A DNA stretch of 30,925 nucleotides, from assembly GCA_963169135.1 (NCBI GenBank), contig CAUJEQ010000195.1, positions 1 to 30,925 on the forward strand. The letters run 5' to 3'. Under the pieces are notes generated by a model that made no database searches, was not told where the DNA came from, and saw only the letters and a list, made by a program, of their open reading frames with translations. This DNA is from Chloroflexota bacterium. Lineage in GTDB: Bacteria > Chloroflexota > Dehalococcoidia > Tepidiformales > Tepidiformaceae. The translations under genes were made by a program, and so were the position numbers. Shown here in pieces: positions 1 through 6,859 of this stretch (position 1 is the first letter of the stretch; each line of letters opens with the position of its first letter).

Positions 1-1
1 C

Positions 2-364
2 AAAAGCACCGGTACCGAAGCGACCGACGACGACGGTGCCGCCGCCCAGGATATGCAGAGCCAGCCCGGTGCGGCCTCTCCGCCCGCCGGCGGCGGAGTC
101 TCCGGGGCGGGCGTCGACACGCCCGCCGTCCCCGCGACAGGCACGGAACCGACTCCGGAAGCCTCCCGCAACATCCTGGCGGGCGACGGGACGGCCCTGA
201 CTGATGCAACCGATGGTCCGCCCGCCAACGCCTTCAACCTCGAATACGGTGTGGCGGCGGATGATGACACCGGCTACACGCCCTGGCTTGCCGGCCTCGG
301 AGCGCTCGCCGTTGCCGCTCTTGGTACCCTCGCCTTCATGGAAGTTCGCCGCCGGAGGCAATAG
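2..364 (+). CDS. C-terminal part of a membrane-anchored protein (5' truncated)
   Basis: The reading frame is open from the first bases of the window, so the 5' end is missing; an internal ATG at 53 is probably not the start. The visible part is low-complexity and rich in Pro, Ala, Gly and Thr (about residues 1-85), as in an extracytoplasmic linker. It ends in one hydrophobic segment (WLAGLGALAVAALGTLAF) followed by a basic tail (RRRR). This is the layout of a C-terminal membrane anchor with the stalk outside. No enzymatic motif is visible and no clear LPXTG sorting signal is present. Its TAG stop is immediately followed by the ATG of the SIMPL-domain lipoprotein gene, so the two are probably cotranscribed and may act together at the cell surface. 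The function is unknown. Confidence 0.6.
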   Translation, partial: KSTGTEATDDDGAAAQDMQSQPGAASPPAGGGVSGAGVDTPAVPATGTEPTPEASRNILAGDGTALTDATDGPPANAFNLEYGVAADDDTGYTPWLAGLGALAVAALGTLAFMEVRRRRQ

Positions 365-1093
365 ATGCGTTACCTGCTCGTCCCCATCCTCGCCCTCGCC
401 TTCATCGCCACAGCCTGCGAAGGAGACACCACCGTGAACGTTCCACCGCAGGGGGATTCAAGCGTGACCGACGGCATCACCGTCTCTGGACTCGGAGAAG
501 TCCGGACTGAACCTGATATCGCCATCGTCAACATCGGCATTGAAGCCTCGGGCGCAACCGTCCAGGAGGCACGAGACACCGGCGCTGATGCTGCCAGCAA
601 GCTGATCGCCTCCGTGAAGGCCAACGGAGTCGAAGACAAGGACATCGTGACCACCTCGGTCAACATTTACCCCCAATACTTCTACTCGCAGAACGAACCG
701 CCGCGCATCACCGGCTACATCGCGAATAACCAGCTGGCCGTCACCGTCCGGGATCTGGACAAGGCTGGCAAGGTGATCGACGACGGGGTAGCTGCCGCCG
801 GCGATGCGGCCCGCCTCCAGGGCATTTCGTTCGGCATCGATGATCCGAAGCCCTTTCTGAAGGAAGCCCGCGAGAAGGCCATCGCGGACGCGAAGTCCCG
901 CGCCGAAACCTATGCGGCAGCCGCCGGTGTGAAACTCGGTGTGATCCTGTCCATCTCCGAATCTTCCAGCTCCACGAGCCCGATCCTCCGCGCTCCCGCA
1001 ACTGGCGGCTCCTTCGACAGCGCCACGCCGATCCAGCCAGGTGAGACCACGGTCTCTGCCAGCGTCGCGATCCGTTTCGCGATCGAGCCCTGA
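365..1093 (+). CDS. SIMPL-domain (DUF541) lipoprotein
   Basis: This 242-residue exported protein begins with a hydrophobic signal peptide ending in a lipobox (IATAC), with the lipidated Cys at residue 18. The mature part starts near residue 35 with ITVSGLGEVRTEPDIAIVNIGIE, the typical opening of SIMPL/DUF541 domains. The domain continues to the end, including the repeated Asp/Glu-Ala-Arg-x-Lys-Ala helix (EAREKAIADAKSRAE, near 165-180) and a closing beta strand (TTVSASVAIRFAIEP). The molecular role of the family is poorly defined; members are periplasmic or surface proteins, some linked to stress tolerance. The start codon directly abuts the stop of the upstream membrane-anchored protein, which suggests translational coupling. 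The family call is firm; the biological role is unknown. Confidence 0.85.
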   Translation: MRYLLVPILALAFIATACEGDTTVNVPPQGDSSVTDGITVSGLGEVRTEPDIAIVNIGIEASGATVQEARDTGADAASKLIASVKANGVEDKDIVTTSVNIYPQYFYSQNEPPRITGYIANNQLAVTVRDLDKAGKVIDDGVAAAGDAARLQGISFGIDDPKPFLKEAREKAIADAKSRAETYAAAAGVKLGVILSISESSSSTSPILRAPATGGSFDSATPIQPGETTVSASVAIRFAIEP

Positions 1094-1155
1094 CGGCTCC
1101 GCTGGCTCGCTTTCAAAGCCGTACCAGGACGGGCGGACCTAACACCCGGGGAAGC

Positions 1156-1172
1156 CAGGCCCGGGAGGCCTG
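1156..1172 (+). terminator. possible weak terminator hairpin after the SIMPL gene
   Basis: CAGGCC and GGCCTG form a perfect 6-bp stem around a 5-nt loop, about 60 bp after the SIMPL stop. It has no T-tract, so it may be a transcript 3' end stem or chance in GC-rich DNA. Confidence 0.25.
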
Positions 1173-1232
1173 AAAGCCGCGGTTAAGCTCGTCCTTTACG
1201 CCGCCGCCCCGGGCATCCGAAGCTAGAGGCCC

Positions 1233-2069
1233 ATGCGAAAATTCTTGTTGGCAGCGCTCCTGCCGGCTGGCGCCCTCGCCCTCGTCGGGGGTATGGCCCT
1301 TGCCGTCGTTTTCCTCGATTCCGGCTCCACGGCGGGCGATCCAGGCGGGGCCGCTGCAAGCACACCGGAGCCGCCCGGTTCACTGCCGCGCCTGGCGCCC
1401 GAGGGCAACGTCTGCCAGGGATTGCTACGCCGCCCTGACCCCTCCGAGCCCCGTGTCTTCGCCGCCGAGTACACGAAGCGCGTCGATGTGGCCGGCCTGG
1501 CCATCGTTGCGAACCAGGACGTGAGTGACGAAGCCCTCGAAATTGCCCGCCAAACGATCGAGCGCGTCTTCCTGAACAACGACCTCGAGGCGTCCCTCGC
1601 CGAGGAAGGCGCCTACGTCATCGTGGCAGCGCCGGACCAGGGGGTCCTCGACCTTCCCGAGTTCCGCTGCCTCGAAAATGCCCGCAGCCAGGACTACTTC
1701 AGCCACGTCTGCGGTGTTGCTGACCGGGCAGACTACCCGGTGGTCACGGTCAATGAACTCGACCTGCTGGGCGACCGCTCGGGGCCCTGCCGTGGGCTCA
1801 ACATCCTTTTCCATGAGTTGGGCCACCTGGTCCAGGGGTGGACGCTCCCCCAGGCCGACTACTTCGATGTCCGCCAGTTCTTCCAGGACGCGCGCAACGC
1901 GGGCAAGTACGAGGGCGACTACGCCGCGACCAACGCAAACGAGTACTTTGCCGAGGCCACCCAGTCCTACTTCCTGGATACGGATCCCCGCAGCGGCCGC
2001 GGTCGCGCCTGGCTCGAACAGTACGACCCGGCTATCTACGAACTCCTGGCTCGCGTCTACGGGGACTGA
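1233..2069 (+). CDS. Exported putative zinc metallopeptidase (HExxH, gluzincin-like)
   Basis: This 278-residue protein has an N-terminal hydrophobic segment (about residues 4-28) that acts as a signal peptide or anchor, then a Pro/Ala-rich linker. The key feature is HELGH at residues 194-198, a HExxH zinc-binding motif. About 40 residues later NEYFAEATQSYF supplies Glu237 and Glu241, either of which could be the third zinc ligand. This spacing and the phrase NEYFAEATQ resemble gluzincin-type secreted peptidases. Four Cys residues between about 67 and 189 could form disulfides outside the cell. I do not recognise a named family. An AGAGG lies only 3 nt before the ATG, a weak Shine-Dalgarno. 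The gene is preceded by a 139-bp gap and sits alone on its strand. Confidence 0.7.
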   Translation: MRKFLLAALLPAGALALVGGMALAVVFLDSGSTAGDPGGAAASTPEPPGSLPRLAPEGNVCQGLLRRPDPSEPRVFAAEYTKRVDVAGLAIVANQDVSDEALEIARQTIERVFLNNDLEASLAEEGAYVIVAAPDQGVLDLPEFRCLENARSQDYFSHVCGVADRADYPVVTVNELDLLGDRSGPCRGLNILFHELGHLVQGWTLPQADYFDVRQFFQDARNAGKYEGDYAATNANEYFAEATQSYFLDTDPRSGRGRAWLEQYDPAIYELLARVYGD

Positions 2070-2164
2070 GCCACTCCGGCGCCGCACGTCCCAGTCACAG
2101 CATCTTGACTTTGGATGGTGCGCGTGACACGTTCCGCGACACACGTCCATGCGGGGAGAAGCAC

Positions 2165-2371
2165 ATGCTGAGGTTCATCAAGAAGCAAGCGCTCTACGTC
2201 CTGTCGGGATTCATCGTCACGTTCGCGGTCTACCTGTTCCTCCGGTTCGACACGGACAAAGTGCTGGTAGGCCTGTTGGTCGGACTCGCCGGGGGCGTTG
2301 GGGTCGGGGTTGTGCTCTTCTTCCTGGAGCGCCGGTTCCCCGATCGCTCGCGCGGAGAAAACGCGGCTTAG
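2165..2371 (+). CDS. Small membrane protein with two predicted helices
   Basis: A 68-residue protein. The start is set by a clear Shine-Dalgarno (GGGGAG at 2153-2158) six bases before the ATG. The larger open frame upstream overlaps the metallopeptidase gene and is not real. The protein has a basic N-terminus (MLRFIKKQ), a first hydrophobic helix (about residues 9-26), a short RFDTDK turn, a second Gly/Val-rich helix (about 33-53) and a basic tail (ERRFPDRSR), so both ends are predicted to be cytoplasmic. No family is recognised. It is followed by a 60-bp gap and converges on the pseudo-Nudix gene. Confidence 0.65.
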   Translation: MLRFIKKQALYVLSGFIVTFAVYLFLRFDTDKVLVGLLVGLAGGVGVGVVLFFLERRFPDRSRGENAA

Positions 2372-2431
2372 TTGGCCAGCTTCCGAAGACGGGGCCGCGC
2401 CGCACCGGACTGAACCTGTGCGCCGGAAACG

Positions 2432-2983
2432 TCAGGCTTCGCCCTTTGCCCTCAGGATGGCGTACCGCGATGCGCACTTCCCGATGTAGTCCTCGAATTC
2501 CGGGTACCTCGCCCGCATTGCGACCATGAACTCGGCCATCCGCATGCGCCGCCGCTCGTAGTCCGATCCTTCGGGCAGATCAGCCACCTTCTTGGCGACC
2601 ACCAGGTAGAACGGCCGGACGGTGATCGTCCCCTGCTCGACCTCGGTGTTGTGCCGGGTCGCCTTGCATTCGAAGAAGCCGATGAGATCCATCCGTCCCG
2701 CGGTCGCACCCATCCGCTCCAGGGCAGCCTGCTTCACGAACGCCTCGGGCTGCCTGTCGCCAGTCGGACCTTCGATCATCTCCCACCGTGCGCCGCCCTT
2801 TGCACGAGTCGCGTAGCCGTTGTCGCCCATGCACACCATGGCATAGGCCCAGGACACCGGTGCGTTCTCCGGCAGCTCCTGCTCATCCACCCAGCGGGCA
2901 CGCCACTGGTCCTGGAGGTTCAGTTCGACCGCGCCCGGCCATCGGGGTTCGTAAGCCGGCAGGTTCATCAGGTCGATGCCCAT
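2432..2983 (-). CDS. Nudix-like fold protein lacking the catalytic Nudix box
   Basis: This 183-residue cytoplasmic protein is the last gene of a three-gene minus-strand unit; its ATG lies 2 bases after the TAG of the GcvT-like gene. The central part reads WAYAMVCMGDNGY, then GGARWEMIEGPTGD, then EAFVKQAALERMGA, then MDLIGFFECKAT. That is the strand-loop-helix-strand order of a Nudix domain. However, the catalytic REUxEE core is replaced (QAALER when aligned on the Gly after it), so the Mg-binding glutamates are mostly missing. The C-terminal helix region is rich in Arg and Met. My reading is a Nudix-fold binding protein or regulator rather than a hydrolase. This is an inference from pattern, not from an alignment search. 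The substrate is unknown. Confidence 0.6.
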   Translation of the reverse strand: MGIDLMNLPAYEPRWPGAVELNLQDQWRARWVDEQELPENAPVSWAYAMVCMGDNGYATRAKGGARWEMIEGPTGDRQPEAFVKQAALERMGATAGRMDLIGFFECKATRHNTEVEQGTITVRPFYLVVAKKVADLPEGSDYERRRMRMAEFMVAMRARYPEFEDYIGKCASRYAILRAKGEA

Positions 2984-2985
2984 CG

Positions 2986-4032
2986 CTAGGTTCTCCGTCG
3001 GTGAAATGGCTTTGCCACGACTGTTGCCCGGTCCGGTCCCGCCGACAGTTCACGGCCGGGCAGCGCGTAGCGGGTCTCGATGATGCCAAGTCCTATCGTC
3101 GCGTTCAACGATAGCGAGCGGACGCAGGAACGCAATTCGCCCACGCGCTCACCTCCCGCGGTCAACGGCGTCCCGGTCACCGGCACGCCCACGCCGTCAA
3201 ACAGGAGCCCCGAGAGGATGCGTCCCTGCGCCCCACCCGGCACGCCGAGCAGCACATCGAGGTCGGCTTCTGCTGGCGAAAGGCCAGGTTCCAGGTCTGG
3301 CTCGAACGACGGAATACATGCCTCCACCCTCGCGACCTCCAGCGCCTCATGACCCGCCAGCGGAATCCCGGCTTCATGCAGCGTCTCGATGAGATGTTGG
3401 GCCACCGCCGGCGCGAGCATGAACTCGAACCCGTCTTCGCCGGTGTCGCTGGTCCGGATCGCCAGCCCTCGGAACCCATGGAACTCGAAGGCCAGGCAAT
3501 GAAGTGCCTGCAGCCGTGCCGGCAGTGCTTCGGAGAGGTGTTCGTTCGCCGCCTGACCCGCCTCCGGCCCCGCCAGCCCGATGAGACATGTGGTCTCCGT
3601 CCGGTCGTCTATCCGGACATCGAAGTCGTGCTCGGCGGCCGCCCGCAGGCGGGCGAGCGTCTCCGCCCGCTGCCCGGGCTCACCACTCACCATGTACGCG
3701 ATTCCCCCGGTCCGGGCGATAAGCGCCAGGTCGCGGATCGTCCCGTCCGGCTCCAGGGCCACCGTCCGCATCGCCCGGCCTTCCTCCAGGTCTTCGACGT
3801 GCCCGGCGAAGACCGCTTTCAGCACCTCCAGCGCGTCCGTCCCGCTGACCAGCAGCCGGCTTCTGGAGGAACGATCGAAGACCGCGGCGTGCTGGCGCAG
3901 CGCGGCCAGTTCGGTCGCGGGGTTGGCGTAGCGCATAGGGATCGTCCAGCCCGCGGCAACGTTGAAGACGGCGCTGTTCGCCGCGTGCAGCTCCCGCAGG
4001 GCCAGGTGATAGACAGGTTCAGGGCGGCTCAT
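2986..4032 (-). CDS. GcvT/YgfZ-like folate-binding protein
   Basis: This 348-residue protein has the layout of the aminomethyltransferase (GcvT) superfamily. It opens with a region ending in FDRSSRSRLLVSGTDALEVL, the place of the family's D-x-S-x-x-x-x-x-x-x-G-x-D-A segment. Next come EEGRAMRTVALEPDGTIRDL, where family enzymes have GG-(V/I)-x-D-D-L, and VARVEACIPSFEPDL...SPAEADLD, which corresponds to the GcvT RxEAGxP...PxExGL segment. It ends with a GcvT-C beta barrel. Only one Asp of the usual DD pair is present (IRDL). The KGCYxGQ signature of YgfZ is absent, so it is neither a standard glycine-cleavage T protein nor a canonical YgfZ. THF-dependent demethylases belong to this superfamily and are an alternative. 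Its start overlaps the MBL gene by 4 bp (ATGA). Confidence 0.75.
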   Translation of the reverse strand: MSRPEPVYHLALRELHAANSAVFNVAAGWTIPMRYANPATELAALRQHAAVFDRSSRSRLLVSGTDALEVLKAVFAGHVEDLEEGRAMRTVALEPDGTIRDLALIARTGGIAYMVSGEPGQRAETLARLRAAAEHDFDVRIDDRTETTCLIGLAGPEAGQAANEHLSEALPARLQALHCLAFEFHGFRGLAIRTSDTGEDGFEFMLAPAVAQHLIETLHEAGIPLAGHEALEVARVEACIPSFEPDLEPGLSPAEADLDVLLGVPGGAQGRILSGLLFDGVGVPVTGTPLTAGGERVGELRSCVRSLSLNATIGLGIIETRYALPGRELSAGPDRATVVAKPFHRRRT

Positions 4033-4892
4033 TCCGCCACGAATGTCCGGCGGCCGTCGCGCTCCGTCAACCGGCCCACTCCCGGGAACGGGTTGTGCAC
4101 GCAGATCAGCAGCGCGTTTTCCTTCAGCGCCCGCTCCGCCAACCGCTTCTTCGTCTCCAGCGAGACGAGCGGCAGGATGTCGAATGCCGCGATCCAGGCC
4201 GGGCGCTCGACCTGCACCGCGTGGTGCACTAGGTCGCCGGTGTAGATCGCCGTCTCGCCCTTCGAGCTCAGTGCGATCGAGGCGTGGTCGGCTGTGTGTC
4301 CGGGAGTCGGCCAGTACTTCACTCCCGGGATGAGTTCGGTTTCGCCTTCGACCAGTTCCAGCTGCCCGGCCGCTTCCAGGGGCTCGAAGTTCTCCGCGAA
4401 GTACGTGCCGCGCGTCCGTTCGTTTGGGCGGCGTGCCACCTCGTACTCGCCTGCCTGCACGTAGTACCGCGCATTGGGGAACGTCGGCACCACGCTGCCG
4501 TCGGCCGCGAAGGTGGTGTTCCAGCCGCAGTGGTCCGCGTGCAAATGAGTGTTCGCCACCACCGTGATGTCCTCCGGCCGAAGCCCTAGCGCCTTGAGTC
4601 CGTCAAGGAGCAGCCCATAATCCCCGGGGAACCCGCGCTCCCGCACCGGTCCGCTCACCTTGTTCCCCATCCCCGTGTCCACCAGCAGCACCTGGTCGCC
4701 GCTCCGCGCCACGATGCAGTTCAGCGAAAGCTTCATCCGGTGCTCAGCGTCGATGTTCTCCTTGCCGAGGATCGGCTCCCACATTACCCGCGGGATCAGC
4801 CCCATCACCGCGCCCGCGTCGAGCTTGATGTACCCGTCGCTGATCACGGCGATGTCGATGTCGCCGACCCGGTACCGTACTGGCGCTTCCAC
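4029..4892 (-). CDS. MBL-fold metallohydrolase (lactonase-like)
   Basis: This 287-residue cytoplasmic enzyme of the metallo-beta-lactamase superfamily has all the main metal ligands. THLHADHCGW (HxHxDH, near residues 115-124) is followed by PTPGHTADHASI with the third His (near 197), by YTGDLVHH with the bridging Asp (near 217), and by a closing VHNPFPG His (near 265). The order and the long alpha/beta insertion between the HxHxDH motif and GHT resemble the AHL-lactonase/quorum-quenching branch. Substrate cannot be assigned, and many relatives hydrolyse other esters or lactones. The start is a GTG with no Shine-Dalgarno. A TATCGT box lies 8 nt upstream, so a leaderless start is likely. It is the first gene of the MBL, GcvT-like, pseudo-Nudix unit. 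Confidence 0.85.
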   Translation of the reverse strand: MEAPVRYRVGDIDIAVISDGYIKLDAGAVMGLIPRVMWEPILGKENIDAEHRMKLSLNCIVARSGDQVLLVDTGMGNKVSGPVRERGFPGDYGLLLDGLKALGLRPEDITVVANTHLHADHCGWNTTFAADGSVVPTFPNARYYVQAGEYEVARRPNERTRGTYFAENFEPLEAAGQLELVEGETELIPGVKYWPTPGHTADHASIALSSKGETAIYTGDLVHHAVQVERPAWIAAFDILPLVSLETKKRLAERALKENALLICVHNPFPGVGRLTERDGRRTFVAE

Positions 4893-4900
4893 GACTGCCG

Positions 4901-4930
4901 ACGATACGGGTGCTCACCGCCCAGGGGCAA
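4901..4930 (-). promoter_or_regulatory. Candidate leaderless promoter of the MBL operon
   Basis: Reading the minus strand, TTGCCC (4925-4930) is separated by 18 bp from TATCGT (4901-4906), which lies 8 nt before the GTG start. No Shine-Dalgarno is present, so transcription would begin at or next to the start codon. Confidence 0.45.
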
Positions 4931-4956
4931 CGCACCGCGCATCCGGCCCGTGTTGG

Positions 4957-4975
4957 CAGTTGCAACTGGTTGCAA
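4957..4975. promoter_or_regulatory. Candidate operator upstream of cbiM (perfect inverted repeat)
   Basis: TTGCAACTGGTTGCAA at 4960-4975 is a perfect inverted repeat (TTGCAAC-TG-GTTGCAA). It overlaps a second 12-bp palindrome, CAGTTGCAACTG at 4957-4968. It lies about 75 bp before the Ni/Co importer start and about 27 bp upstream of the divergent MBL promoter's -35. TTGCAA half-sites resemble those described for the Fur-family nickel regulator Nur of Streptomyces, though the spacing here is 4 rather than the 5 I recall. No cobalamin-riboswitch B12 box is visible in this gap. Confidence 0.5.
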
Positions 4976-5049
4976 GGCGAACCTCGTTTCAGGCAAACTG
5001 GGTAAGCCGGGTTGTTATCACCGGATTCCTGACGTCTCGGGGGAGACCG

Positions 5050-5724
5050 ATGTCCGTTCCGCTCTTTTTGCTCCATGCTCCGGATGGGTTTTTCTCCACT
5101 CCGGTGGCGCTTGCCTTCTGGGTCATCACTGTCGCTGCGCTCGCGATCTCGCTGCGCCGTGCCGGCGCCCAGCTCGATGAGCGGGCGGTCCCCCTCATGG
5201 GCGTAATGGCCGCATTCATCTTCGCCGCCCAGATGTTCAACTTCCAGATTCCAGGCGGCACCTCCGGACACCTCCTTGGCGGTGTCCTCGCGGCAATCCT
5301 CCTCGGTCCCTACGCCGGCACCATCGTGATGGCCTGCGTCATCTCCGTGCAGGCGCTGGTCTTCCAGGACGGCGGCCTTCTCGTCCTCGGCGCCAACATC
5401 TTCAACATGGGCATCATCGGCACGTTTGGGGGCTACTGGCTTTACCGCACCATCGCCGCCGTTCTCGGTGGCGAGCAGAAGGGCCGGCTCCCCGCAGCCG
5501 CGGTGGCAGCCTGGTGTTCCGTCCTGGCCGCGGCTGTCCTCGTTGCCTTCCAGCTTGCCATCTCCGATACCACGTCCCTTCCGACCGCCCTGGTGGCCAT
5601 GGTCGGCTGGCACGTCATCATCGGCGTTGGCGAAGCGGTCATCACGGTGGGCGCACTCAGCTTCATCGCCGCGAGCCGCGCCGACCTTCTCCGCCTTCGC
5701 GATAGCCGGATGGCCCAGGCTTAG
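5050..5724 (+). CDS. cbiM: Substrate-specific membrane subunit of an energy-coupling Ni/Co importer (CbiM/NikM)
   Basis: This 224-residue integral membrane protein is the metal-selecting S-component of a cobalt/nickel ECF transporter. The start is the ATG at 5050, four bases after a strong GGGGGAG. The diagnostic motifs are HAPDGFF at residues 9-15 and GGTSGHLLGG with His74, followed by LGPYAG, QALVFQDGG and GANIFNMG. In NikM the metal site uses the N-terminal amine, His2 and His67. Here the equivalent histidines are His9 and His74, both shifted by exactly seven, so there is a seven-residue N-terminal extension (MSVPLFL). Six or so hydrophobic segments are visible. The metal, Ni or Co, cannot be decided from sequence. 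It is the first gene of cbiMNQO. Confidence 0.9.
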   Translation: MSVPLFLLHAPDGFFSTPVALAFWVITVAALAISLRRAGAQLDERAVPLMGVMAAFIFAAQMFNFQIPGGTSGHLLGGVLAAILLGPYAGTIVMACVISVQALVFQDGGLLVLGANIFNMGIIGTFGGYWLYRTIAAVLGGEQKGRLPAAAVAAWCSVLAAAVLVAFQLAISDTTSLPTALVAMVGWHVIIGVGEAVITVGALSFIAASRADLLRLRDSRMAQA

Positions 5725-5732
5725 GAGGAAGC

Positions 5733-6068
5733 GTGTCGAACACCACCCCCTCCGACCCGTCCTTCTTCCGACGCTACCGCTGGGCGATCCTCGGCCTCGT
5801 GTTGGCTGCCCTTGTCGTCATCATCCTTGCGCCGCTCGCCTCCTCCGACCCTGACGGCCTGGACCGGGTCTCCGAGGACAAGGGCTTCGCCGAGCAAGGC
5901 AAAGACTCCCCCTACTCGTTCCTCCCCGACTATTCGGTCCCCGGGATCGACGACGAGCGCGCGACGGTGATCATCTCCGGATTGATCGGAGTTGCCATCG
6001 TCTTCGTACTGACAATGGCGTTCGGTGCCTACGTCCGCCAGCAGTCCCGCAGGAGCAACCAGACCTGA
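5733..6068 (+). CDS. cbiN: Accessory membrane subunit CbiN-type (PDGLE domain)
   Basis: This 111-residue protein starts at GTG 5733; its AGGAGG ribosome-binding site overlaps the cbiM stop codon. It has two hydrophobic helices (about residues 17-36 and 79-103) flanking an extracytoplasmic loop. The loop starts SSDPDGLDRVSEDKGFAE, the PDGLE-domain hallmark, and continues with FLPDYSVPGI. PDGLE proteins replace or resemble CbiN in Ni/Co importers and help the S-component take up metal. It is placed between cbiM and cbiQ, and its TGA stop overlaps the CTG proposed as the cbiQ start. The reading as a small transporter subunit is secure from motif and context. Confidence 0.85.
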   Translation: MSNTTPSDPSFFRRYRWAILGLVLAALVVIILAPLASSDPDGLDRVSEDKGFAEQGKDSPYSFLPDYSVPGIDDERATVIISGLIGVAIVFVLTMAFGAYVRQQSRRSNQT

Positions 6069-6859
6069 ACCTCGACCGCTACGTCGCGCGCGAAAGTCCC
6101 GTCCATCGGGCCGACGCCCGGCTGAAGTTCCTCCTGGTCGTGGGCTTCATCCTCTCGGTGAGCCTGCTCCCAGTCGGTTCTTTCGCCGCGCTGGGCTTGG
6201 CGTGGCTCGTCCTGGTCGCGGTCTCGTTCCTTGCTCGCCTCGGGCCCGTTCGCATGGTTCGGGGCTCGTTCGTTGCGCTCCCATTCATCGTCGCTGCCTT
6301 CCCGCTGCTCTTCACCAAGAAGGGCGACCCCATCGGTACGGTCGACCTCTGGCTCTTCGACCTCACCCTGAGCGGCGAAGGCCTCCGCATCGTCCTCACC
6401 ATCATGCTGAAGAGCTGGATAAGCGTGCAGGCCGCCACCCTGCTCGTCTTTTCGACCCCGTTCCACGACCTGCTTGAAGGCCTCGAGCGCCTTCGGCTGC
6501 CAAAGCTCATGGTTGCCATCATCTCGCTCATGTACCGGTACCTGGCCGTCCTCACCGGCGAAGCCTCCCGCATGATGCGGGCCCGTGCATCGCGCGCCGC
6601 TTCTCTCCCCGGTGCCCCCCGCCCCTCCACCATCTGGCAGGCTCGCGTTGTCGGGAACATGGTTGGCTCGCTCTTCATCCGCTCGTACGAACGCAGTGAG
6701 CGCGTCTACCTCGCCATGCAATCCCGTGGTTACACTGGGCACATCCGTCACATCCACGACCGCCCGTTCCCGCGCAACCAGTGGTTCGTGCTCCTGGCGG
6801 CGCTGGCGCTCCTCGCGGCGTTCGAAGTGACAGCCCACGCCTGGTTGCCGCGCGCATGA
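6065..6859 (+). CDS. cbiQ: Energy-coupling transmembrane T-component CbiQ (CTG start proposed)
   Basis: This is the T-component that couples the ATPase to CbiM. The conserved CbiQ N-terminus LDRYVARESPVHRADARLKF is encoded from 6071. The only ATG/GTG/TTG codon in frame between the upstream region and 6140 is the GTG at 6140, which would delete this conserved part. The best start is therefore CTG at 6065, overlapping the cbiN TGA (CTGA), with AGGAG at 6051-6055 nine bases upstream. That gives 264 residues, normal for the family. Several hydrophobic segments follow. The coupling-helix motif MMRARASRAASLPG (about residues 170-183) carries the Ala-Arg-Ala signature, and ERVYLAMQSRGY (about 214-225) is the second coupling motif. 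Its stop overlaps the cbiO start by 4 bp. Confidence 0.85.
   Translation: MNLDRYVARESPVHRADARLKFLLVVGFILSVSLLPVGSFAALGLAWLVLVAVSFLARLGPVRMVRGSFVALPFIVAAFPLLFTKKGDPIGTVDLWLFDLTLSGEGLRIVLTIMLKSWISVQAATLLVFSTPFHDLLEGLERLRLPKLMVAIISLMYRYLAVLTGEASRMMRARASRAASLPGAPRPSTIWQARVVGNMVGSLFIRSYERSERVYLAMQSRGYTGHIRHIHDRPFPRNQWFVLLAALALLAAFEVTAHAWLPRA

Noticed and set aside
4893..5049. Cobalamin or Ni/Co riboswitch upstream of cbiM
   Set aside because: I find no B12 box or recognisable NiCo riboswitch core in this gap; the inverted repeat is better explained as a protein-binding site.
4744..5613. Long minus-strand open frame of 289 codons across the cbiM region
   Set aside because: It is antisense to cbiM and overlaps the MBL start; its composition is that of a shadow frame.
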